Shown in pieces: positions 34,819-40,226 of a stretch of DNA of 40,226 nt. Position 1 is the stretch's first letter; every line of letters starts with the position of its first letter. The notes beneath the pieces were generated by a model. It was not told where the DNA came from and made no database searches. It saw nothing but the letters and a program-made list of their open reading frames with translations. The translations under genes and the position numbers were made by a program. The stretch covers positions 1 through 40,226 of the forward strand of contig NZ_ANBD01000126.1 of the NCBI RefSeq assembly GCF_000341005.1. The letters run 5' to 3'. This DNA is from Nocardiopsis alkaliphila YIM 80379 (GTDB lineage Bacteria > Actinomycetota > Actinomycetes > Streptosporangiales > Streptosporangiaceae).

Positions 34819-35191
34819 CAACCACCATCCATAGCCGGGGACGCCCCCTTCCCGGGGCAGAGCACCCGAAGAAGTCCGACCATCTGATGAAGGGTCTTCT
34901 TATCGGGATCGCAACTCTACCGGTACGCGGACTATACGCACGAAGGAACCTCGCAGTTCATCGCACACGAGCTCCGATAAACATCAACCCGGGTTTCTTT
35001 TTCATCTCCCCAAACCCACTCTTTACTCGAACCGAGTACCGGAAGCCTACTACCTGGCACCATCACACCGAGTATCGAAAGAAAGAGGAGCCAGCGTCCG
35101 GATGTGGCCAACTTGCTTTTAACTCGGCCCCTGCTTTCGCTACTCTTTCGGCCACCGGAAGAGCCATGAATTTAAAACGGAGGCCCAAAAG
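34819..35191. other. 373-bp AT-rich intergenic region upstream of the RiPP-like cluster
   Basis: Markedly AT-richer than its surroundings. It holds the two promoters. Possible methyltransferase promoter: TACTCT as a -10 near 35141, with no good -35. A ribosome site (GGAGG) occurs at 35179-35183. A 6-codon frame at 35102-35122 (MWPTCF) after GAGGAG is probably chance. A 15-base direct repeat is listed separately. I see no convincing gene. Confidence 0.5.
35031..35081 (+). repeat. Direct repeat in the promoter region of the RiPP-like cluster
   Basis: ACCGAGTACCGGAAG (35031-35045) and ACCGAGTATCGAAAG (35067-35081) differ at two positions and lie 36 bases apart (start to start). The place suggests two regulator sites on one face of the helix (inference). 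Confidence 0.4.
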
Positions 35192-35995
35192 GTGCCTGAA
35201 ATCATCCCCCAGATTTCACCGCAAGCGGCTTACGACGAGCTCGCCAAACACTACGATGCCGTCAGTAGCACACCGGACTACCACCGGTGGATGCAACTAT
35301 TCGATGACCTCCTTCGTGAGTACGAAGTGCGGGGACCCCTGCTCCTCGACCTCGGGTGCGGAACCGGAAACAGTTCCGTCGAGCTCAAGAAGCAGGGTTA
35401 CCAGGTCACCGGAATCGACATCTCCCCCGAAATGATCAAGGTAGCCGGGAACAAGGAAGAGATGGCCGGCATCGAGTTCCGGGTCGGGGAACTCACCGCC
35501 CTCCCCTGCCCATCCGGGTCCTTCGACGCCGCCACCGCGGCAGGCGAACCCTTCCACTATCTCCTGGAGGAGAGCACCCTGACCAGTGCCTTCTCCGAGG
35601 TCAAGCGAGTACTCGCGCCCCAAGGTCTGCTGGTGGCGGAGATGAACACCACGATGGCCTTCCGCGTATCGGCGGAAGGACCGGGCGTGCGCCGAGCCAA
35701 GGGAAGTTTCGTCTGTTTCTCCCCCTCCAGCAGCACACCCTTCTCTCCGGGTGGGCTACTCGACTTGGAGGCCGACTCGTTCGTCGAACAAAGTGACGGC
35801 GCCTGGGAGCACCTATCCACCCGGCACAGGACCAGGCATTTCACCCACGAACAGATCCTGCAATGCCTCAAGGAATCAGGACTCGAATTCGTCGCCGCAC
35901 GAGGATTCCACGGATCAGGACTCGCCCAAGACCTTGATGAAGAGCATCACATCAAAGCCCTGTACGTCGCCCGACGTGCAGCATCCGAGGGCTGA
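35192..35995 (+). CDS. Class I SAM-dependent methyltransferase in the RiPP-like cluster
   Basis: 267 residues from GTG 35192, with GGAGG 8 bases upstream. Rossmann fold: an N-terminal helix (YDELAKHYDAVSSTPDYHRWMQLFDDLL), motif I LLDLGCGTGNS (51-61), GIDISPEM with the acidic residue that binds SAM ribose (D76), then FRVGELTALPCPSGSFDAATAAGEPFHYLL. The C-terminal part has HLSTRHRTRHFTHEQILQCLKESGLEFV. The target is unknown. Codon use is less GC-biased than in the window's core genes (GCA, CGA, TCA are frequent), which suggests transfer. It is the first gene of the cluster: peptide ORF 65 bases downstream, then SagB-like oxidase and exporter. Confidence 0.9.
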   Translation: MPEIIPQISPQAAYDELAKHYDAVSSTPDYHRWMQLFDDLLREYEVRGPLLLDLGCGTGNSSVELKKQGYQVTGIDISPEMIKVAGNKEEMAGIEFRVGELTALPCPSGSFDAATAAGEPFHYLLEESTLTSAFSEVKRVLAPQGLLVAEMNTTMAFRVSAEGPGVRRAKGSFVCFSPSSSTPFSPGGLLDLEADSFVEQSDGAWEHLSTRHRTRHFTHEQILQCLKESGLEFVAARGFHGSGLAQDLDEEHHIKALYVARRAASEG

Positions 35996-36060
35996 TCATC
36001 CTGAAAAGGAAAGCCTTCGCCCCCTGGGATGAATCCATCCCGAAACCAAAAGGAGATCCC

Positions 36061-36123
36061 ATGAAGATCAAGATCGAGCAGGTCGAAGAGCTCCGCATCA
36101 TCATCGAGTTCAGGGCAGCTTAA
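36061..36123 (+). CDS. Candidate 20-residue RiPP precursor peptide
   Basis: ATG 36061 codes MKIKIEQVEELRIIIEFRAA, then TAA TAA TAG in tandem. AAAAGGAG at 36048-36055 sits 5 bases before the ATG, among the best ribosome sites in the window. The upstream frame has no other start. The peptide is charged and Ile/Glu rich, and has no Cys, Ser, Thr, Trp or Tyr. A terminator follows at 36132-36167. The position between a methyltransferase gene and a SagB-type dehydrogenase gene, with an MFS exporter further on, is typical of RiPP clusters, in which precursor transcripts are made in excess by partial termination. Alternative: a leader peptide of an attenuator (five ATC codons). No homologue was searched. 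Confidence 0.7.
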   Translation: MKIKIEQVEELRIIIEFRAA

Positions 36124-36131
36124 TAATAGTC

Positions 36132-36167
36132 GGAGGCCGGCCCTTCGGGTCTGGCCTCCTTTCTTTT
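36132..36167 (+). terminator. UUCG-loop terminator after the peptide ORF
   Basis: Stem GGAGGCCGGCCC (36132-36143) pairs with GGTCTGGCCTCC (36148-36159), with one C-U mismatch, closed by C(TTCG)G, followed by TTTCTTTT. It is a canonical intrinsic terminator, 9 bases past the peptide stop and 16 before the SagB start. Partial read-through would give much peptide mRNA and less enzyme mRNA. Confidence 0.85.
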
Positions 36168-36182
36168 CCAGAAAGGGCGACG

Positions 36183-37307
36183 ATGAAATACAGATCGGTG
36201 GAGGGGCTCGGCTGCGCGTGGAACGCCCAAGGACTTCTGGTCAAGAACCCCATCACGCGCTCCACCATCACCACCGAGCCCGTGACAGTGGCGCTGCTTC
36301 ACCATTTCCGTGATTGGAACACCGTGGCCCGAGCCGCCGAAGAGGTCGGCTACGACGAGGAGAGCGTGACGGAGGCCGTTCGGTCCCTGCACTCCCTCGG
36401 TTTCCTCACCGCCGAGGACGACCCCGAGGAGGGCGTCTCCTCCGCTCTGGACCCGTGGCGCCCCTGGTCGCACGAGGGGACCTCGTTCCACTTCATGACC
36501 CGGGACGCTCCGTTCGTGGAGACCACCGATCACATCAGGGAGGAACTGACGACCCAGACCCCTCCCCCGTTGTTCAAGGACTACCCCGACGCCGACCGGT
36601 TGTTCCTCCCGCGCCGTCAGAGGCGACTCAACGCTCCCTACGACGAAGTCCTCTACGGCCGCAGGACCCATCGGGACTTCGCGGCCGAACCCGTGGACCG
36701 CGAGACCTTCTCCACCCTCATGGGAGCGGTCTTCGGCCTGAAGGACTTCATCGACGCCAAGCAGTTCGGTTCGCTCATGTTGCGGACCAGCCCCTCGGGC
36801 GGTTCCCGGCACGAACTGGAGGCCTACGTCGCGGTGTCGGATGTGACCGACGTGGACCCGGGGATCTACCACTACGGCGTCCGAGAGCACTCCCTGGAAC
36901 TCATCCGGGAGGGAGACTTCCGGGATGAGTTGACCCTCATGTGCAACTCCCAGTCCGGAGTCGGCCAAGCGGCGTTCTCCGTCATCCTGACCGCGGTCGT
37001 GGAACGCATGAGCGCCAAGTACCGGCATCCGAGGGCCTATCGGGTCATGTTGATGAACGCCGGACATCTCGGCCAGACCTTCGCACTGACCGCCACCGCC
37101 CTCGGTCTGGGGCCCTTCCACACCGCCGCGTTCAACGATTCCCGCGTGGAGGAACTCATCGGCGTGGACGGAGTGTCCGAGACCGCGCTCTACGTACTCT
37201 CCGCAGGACTCCCCAAGACCGACGAACGGGGCGAGGTGCTCCTTTCCAACCCCCCGATGAGCCTCGCTTCCTCCAGGGCGAGCCGATTCGACACCGGCCG
37301 TGACTAG
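36183..37307 (+). CDS. SagB-type FMN-dependent peptide dehydrogenase with N-terminal winged-helix region
   Basis: 374 residues from ATG 36183, with AAAGGG 5 bases upstream. The C-terminal nitroreductase-fold domain has YGRRTHRDF (158-166), the SagB signature RTSPSGGSRHELEAYVAV (201-218), PGIYHYG, and LMNAGHLGQTFALTATALGLG. Residues about 30-78 (TTEPVTVALLHHFRDW through VTEAVRSLHSLGFLTA) look like the small winged helix that acts as a RiPP recognition element in SagB and PqqD. Known SagB enzymes oxidise azolines made by a YcaO cyclodehydratase. Neither a YcaO nor Cys/Ser/Thr in the peptide is present here, so a different substrate or residue is likely. Its 3' end overlaps the exporter gene by 8 bases. 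Confidence 0.9.
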   Translation: MKYRSVEGLGCAWNAQGLLVKNPITRSTITTEPVTVALLHHFRDWNTVARAAEEVGYDEESVTEAVRSLHSLGFLTAEDDPEEGVSSALDPWRPWSHEGTSFHFMTRDAPFVETTDHIREELTTQTPPPLFKDYPDADRLFLPRRQRRLNAPYDEVLYGRRTHRDFAAEPVDRETFSTLMGAVFGLKDFIDAKQFGSLMLRTSPSGGSRHELEAYVAVSDVTDVDPGIYHYGVREHSLELIREGDFRDELTLMCNSQSGVGQAAFSVILTAVVERMSAKYRHPRAYRVMLMNAGHLGQTFALTATALGLGPFHTAAFNDSRVEELIGVDGVSETALYVLSAGLPKTDERGEVLLSNPPMSLASSRASRFDTGRD

Positions 37308-38577
37308 ATCTTTGGGTGGCACCAGTCGGCCCGCCCCCTCCGTGCGACTGAGCGGCGCCTTCCATCGCTTCTGGGCCGCCCACACCAGCGCGAACCTGGG
37401 CGACGGGATCCTGCTCACACTGTTGCCACTGATGGCTTCCGCGATCACCACCGACCCGTTCATGGTGTCGTTGCTGACCGTGGCCGCCTACCTTCCCTGG
37501 GTCATGTTCGGGCTGCACGCCGGAGCCTTGGTCGACCGAGTCGACAAGCGCCGGATGATGGTCATCGCCAACTCGCTGCGATGCGTGTGCCTGGGGCTGC
37601 TCATGCTGCTCGTCTGGATGGACGCCACACCGATCTGGGCGCTGTGTCTGTTCGCGTTCGCCCTGGCGATCTGCGAGGTGCTCCACGACGGCTCCGCACG
37701 CGCGCTACTGCCCCTGCTCACCCCGCGCTCGCTGCTACCCGGCGCCAACAGTCGGCTGGAGGGGGCGCGGGTCCTGGCTTCGGACTTCGTGGGCGGCCCG
37801 GCGGCGAGTTTGCTGTTCGTGGTGGCCCCCGTGTTCGCGGTGGCGCTCAACGCCGGTACCTATCTCGTGGGAGGGCTGTTACTGCTCGCGGCCCTGTCGA
37901 CGTCGACACGCCCCCCGCCCACGGAGCCCTCGGAGATGGCCGGGAAACCCAGGAACGGGCGTGGCTCGCTCACCCAGGACGCCATCAGCGGACTGTGGTT
38001 CGTTTGGAGGGATCGGCTCCAGCGAGGCTTCACCGCCACGGCCGCGATGTCGGCGTTCGCCACCGGCCTGGTGTCGGCCATACTCGTGCTCTACGTCACC
38101 CGGACCCTGGGCGTGAGTGAAGCTTTGTTCGGCGTCTACACGGCCGTCGCAGCCGTGGGCGCGCTTGCCGGCGCCATGGTCTGCGGATCCCTCATCGGAC
38201 GTCTTGGCGCGGGCCGAGTCCTGATCGGCGCGTACGTACTGGCCAGCGCCTCCCTGATGGCGCTGGGCGTGTTCCCCGACGTCTACGTCGGCGCGGTCGC
38301 GCTCGGGCTCTTCGGACTGTCCGGCACCGCCATCTCGGTGAGCGCGGTCTCCACACTCCAGGCCATCACCCCCGTGCCCGTCCTGGGCCGTGCCGGCATG
38401 ACCCGTGCCCTACTCACCCACACGGCCATCCCCCTGGGGGCGCTCATGGGTGGGGTCCTGGGACGGCTGGGGCTCCAGGTCCCGTTCGTCGTCGCGGGCC
38501 TGCTGCTCCTGGTGGTTCCCGCGATCTTTTGGCGGGTGATCCATGAGGCGGCCGCCCGGGCGGCCGAAGATTCCTGA
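37300..38577 (+). CDS. MFS exporter of the RiPP-like cluster
   Basis: 425 residues, about 12 transmembrane segments, EntS/DHA3-like. Seen: AAHTSANLGDGILLTLLPLMASAIT (segment 1), GALVDRVDKRRMMVIANSLR (motif A form), EVLHDGSARALLPLL and NSRLEGARVLASDFVGGPAASLLF (typical of this subfamily). The GTG start at 37300 overlaps the SagB stop by 8 bases, so translation is coupled. Probably exports the modified peptide or gives self-protection (inference from context). Confidence 0.9.
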   Translation: MTRSLGGTSRPAPSVRLSGAFHRFWAAHTSANLGDGILLTLLPLMASAITTDPFMVSLLTVAAYLPWVMFGLHAGALVDRVDKRRMMVIANSLRCVCLGLLMLLVWMDATPIWALCLFAFALAICEVLHDGSARALLPLLTPRSLLPGANSRLEGARVLASDFVGGPAASLLFVVAPVFAVALNAGTYLVGGLLLLAALSTSTRPPPTEPSEMAGKPRNGRGSLTQDAISGLWFVWRDRLQRGFTATAAMSAFATGLVSAILVLYVTRTLGVSEALFGVYTAVAAVGALAGAMVCGSLIGRLGAGRVLIGAYVLASASLMALGVFPDVYVGAVALGLFGLSGTAISVSAVSTLQAITPVPVLGRAGMTRALLTHTAIPLGALMGGVLGRLGLQVPFVVAGLLLLVVPAIFWRVIHEAAARAAEDS

Positions 38578-38871
38578 ACCGCTGTCCGAAGCCGAACCGA
38601 CCGAGGGGGAATCCTCGCACACTCGAAATCGTTTCCCCGAAGAGGATGGGCCGATCGCGTCCATGCGATGATGTTGTCGGCGTGCGGCCCCTCTGCCCGT
38701 CCCCTCCCGCACCTCGTACCGGGTGGGAGGTCACGGTGAGCGGGAACGACCGCACGACCGCACGGGCTCCTCATGGGGAACCCGCGTGCCAGAGCACGCA
38801 CCACAACCCTTTTCGTCCACACGTCCGGGGACACCCACACGGGTGCTTCGAGACAACGGAGGAAGACCATC
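38578..38871 (+). other. 294-bp region upstream of panB
   Basis: No gene is supported. A small hairpin CGAGG-GGGAAT-CCTCG (38602-38617) may end the exporter transcript. CCTCCCGCAC pairs with GTGGGAGG (38703-38730), a structured region in the panB leader. The panB ribosome site is GGAGG at 38859-38863. No recognised riboswitch. Confidence 0.4.
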
Positions 38872-39726
38872 ATGAGCACCACGTCCCAGCCGCCCTCGGC
38901 GGGAAACGCCCTGTACGGCGGCGTCACCAACCGACGTGTCACCATCCGTGACCTGGCCCGGGCCAAGGAGCGCGGCGAGCGCTGGCCGATGCTGACCGCC
39001 TACGACGCCCTCACCTCCCGAATCTTCGACGACGCGGGCATCCCGGTCCTGCTCGTCGGCGACTCCGCCGCCAACGTCGTCTACGGCTACGACTCCACCG
39101 TCCCGGTGACGGTGGACGAACTGATCCCGCTGACCGCGGCCGTGGTCCGTTCCACCAAGCGGGCGCTGGTCGTGGCCGACCTTCCCTTCGGCTCCTACCA
39201 AGGCTCGCCCCAGCAGGCCTTGGAGACCGCCTCCCGGTTCATGAAGGAGGGCAACGCCCAGGCCGTGAAGCTGGAGGGCGGCCACACAGTGGCCCCCCAG
39301 GTGGAGATGCTGGTCTCGGCCGGTATTCCGGTCATGGCACACGTGGGTCTGACCCCACAATCCGTCAACACCCTGGGCGGTTACCGCGTGCAAGGCCGAG
39401 GCGAGGCCGCCGCCGGACTACTCAAGGACGCCAAGGAACTGGAGCGCGCCGGTGCGTTCGCGGTGGTGTTGGAGGCCGTCCCCGCCGATCTGGCCGCTCA
39501 GGTCACCGAGCAGCTGTCCGTTCCGACCATCGGGATCGGCGCCGGTGTCGGCACCGATGCCCAGGTCCTGGTCTGGCAGGACATGGCCGGGCTGAGCCCG
39601 CGGGTGGCCAAGTTCGTCAAGACCTACGCGAACCTGGGCGAAACGCTGCGTGAGGCCGCGTCCACCTACGCGGACGAGGTCGTCAACGGTGCCTTCCCCG
39701 CCGAGGAGCACACCTACGCGAGCTGA
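38872..39726 (+). CDS. panB: 3-methyl-2-oxobutanoate hydroxymethyltransferase PanB
   Basis: 284 residues from ATG 38872, with GGAGG 8 bases upstream; the frame to 38773 is open but unsupported. PanB makes ketopantoate from alpha-ketoisovalerate and methylenetetrahydrofolate, the first step to pantothenate and CoA. Seen: [39 protein letters not shown] (Mg-binding Asp in GDS), [36 protein letters not shown] and [21 protein letters not shown]. An orthodox member. A hairpin follows the stop. Confidence 0.96.
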   Translation: MSTTSQPPSAGNALYGGVTNRRVTIRDLARAKERGERWPMLTAYDALTSRIFDDAGIPVLLVGDSAANVVYGYDSTVPVTVDELIPLTAAVVRSTKRALVVADLPFGSYQGSPQQALETASRFMKEGNAQAVKLEGGHTVAPQVEMLVSAGIPVMAHVGLTPQSVNTLGGYRVQGRGEAAAGLLKDAKELERAGAFAVVLEAVPADLAAQVTEQLSVPTIGIGAGVGTDAQVLVWQDMAGLSPRVAKFVKTYANLGETLREAASTYADEVVNGAFPAEEHTYAS

Positions 39727-39738
39727 CCTTTCGGTCGT

Positions 39739-39773
39739 CGAAGGCCGGTCGGGCCCGCCCCGGCCGGCCTTCG
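39739..39773 (+). terminator. Hairpin after panB
   Basis: A 10-bp perfect stem: CGAAGGCCGG (39739-39748) and CCGGCCTTCG (39764-39773), 15-base loop. It lies 12 bases past the stop. Confidence 0.65.
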
Positions 39774-39863
39774 TCGCGCCGAACACCTCGTTCGGGCACG
39801 GAACAAGTGTGCGCGATACGAGGTTGGTGCTGGTCAACGCATCCGAATCAAGGGGGACCGGAC

Positions 39864-40226
39864 ATGGCACCGAGCAGCGCACCGACCGTCGGCGTGGCCT
39901 GGCTGGCCGAGCACCTGGGCGAGGAGAACCTCGTCCTGCTGGACTCGACCACCCACCTGAGCATGCCCGAGAACGGGCCCTACACCGTGGAGTCGGGCCG
40001 AAAGACCTTCGACGCCGAACACATCCCGGGCGCCCACTTCGCGGACCTGCTCACCGACTTCGCCGACCCCGACGCCCCGGCCCCGTGGACGGTCCCGTCC
40101 TCGGAGCGCTTCGCGGCGAGCGCGGGTGCCCTGGGCATCGGCCCGGGCACACGCGTGGTGGTCTACGACCAGTCCAACGGGTTCTGGGCCACCCGCCTAT
40201 GGTGGCACCTGCGGCTGGGGGGGGTT
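39864..40226 (+). CDS. Thiosulfate/3-mercaptopyruvate sulfurtransferase (3' truncated)
   Basis: The first 121 codons from ATG 39864, with AAGGGGGA upstream. An N-terminal rhodanese domain is seen: VAWLAEHLGEENLVLLDSTTHL, TFDAEHIPGAHFADLLTDFADPDAPAPWTVPSSERFAASAGALGIGPGTRVVVYDQSNGFWATRLWWHLR. The two-domain family carries its catalytic Cys in the C-terminal domain, beyond the window, so the class (TST or MST) cannot be decided here. Confidence 0.88.
   Translation, partial: MAPSSAPTVGVAWLAEHLGEENLVLLDSTTHLSMPENGPYTVESGRKTFDAEHIPGAHFADLLTDFADPDAPAPWTVPSSERFAASAGALGIGPGTRVVVYDQSNGFWATRLWWHLRLGGV

Noticed and set aside
35102..35122. Six-codon ORF MWPTCF after GAGGAG
   Set aside because: Too short to judge and spaced 11 bases from the possible ribosome site; likely chance.
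34887..35435. 182-codon frame with repeated TEYRK upstream of the methyltransferase gene
   Set aside because: It runs through the AT-rich promoter region and into the methyltransferase gene in another frame, has no ribosome site at its ATG, and its composition is not that of a coding region. The TEYRK repeat is just the direct DNA repeat.
36029..36063. Second small ORF MNPSRNQKEIP overlapping the peptide start
   Set aside because: No ribosome site before it and no coding signal; its stop merely overlaps the ATG at 36061.
1..40226. CRISPR arrays, tRNA or rRNA genes, prophage or IS elements
   Set aside because: No repeat-spacer pattern, no tRNA T-loop with matching arms, no rRNA segment and no transposase or integrase protein was seen.

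Overview
The window is a high-GC actinobacterial chromosome segment, most like Nocardiopsidaceae and relatives. This is inferred from GC-rich third codon positions, frequent GTG and TTG starts, and the familiar actinomycete order sucB, lipB, lipA, DUF4191, RDD, glnA, glnE, glnA2, panB. No sequence here fixes the genus. No rRNA, tRNA, CRISPR array, transposase or integrase was recognised.

Layout. (1) 1-5.1 kb, plus strand: the end of sucB (2-oxoglutarate dehydrogenase E2), an FMN reductase, lipB and lipA (lipoate synthesis and attachment, which serves the SucB lipoyl domains), and a DUF4191 membrane protein. (2) 5.2-15.4 kb, minus strand: an accessory cell-envelope island with a HTH/DUF2975 pair, two paralogous LytR-CpsA-Psr proteins at its ends, a secreted I36-like protein, two paralogous lipoproteins with four conserved cysteines, and a MacAB-like adaptor/ATPase/permease set. 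(3) 15.5-27.6 kb: the nitrogen core (RDD protein, glnA with a GlnR box, glnE, later glnA2), interrupted by an alpha-amylase with a CBM20 domain, a small membrane protein, a DUF11-type surface protein and a divergent TetR/reductase pair. (4) 27.7-34.8 kb: rhodanese-DUF2892, a large LuxR-type ATPase regulator, an nsrR-hmp nitric oxide detoxification unit with a candidate NsrR operator, and a DHA2 drug exporter. (5) 34.8-38.6 kb: an AT-richer upstream region, then methyltransferase, a 20-codon ORF with a strong ribosome site, a UUCG-loop terminator, a SagB-type dehydrogenase with a winged-helix-like N-terminus, and an MFS exporter. (6) 38.9-40.2 kb: panB and the start of a thiosulfate/mercaptopyruvate sulfurtransferase.

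The best candidate for an undescribed system is region 5. It looks like a minimal RiPP (ribosomally made, modified peptide) cluster, with precursor MKIKIEQVEELRIIIEFRAA. The peptide has no Cys, Ser or Thr, and there is no YcaO cyclodehydratase nearby, so the SagB-type enzyme cannot be doing its classical azoline oxidation on this peptide. The main alternative is that the 20-codon ORF is an attenuator leader peptide. Other useful observations are regulatory: the GlnR box at glnA, a nested 48-bp palindrome between tetR and its divergent neighbour, palindromes at hmp, the DUF2975 gene and the 112-aa membrane protein, and CTTGCAG repeats before the amylase gene.
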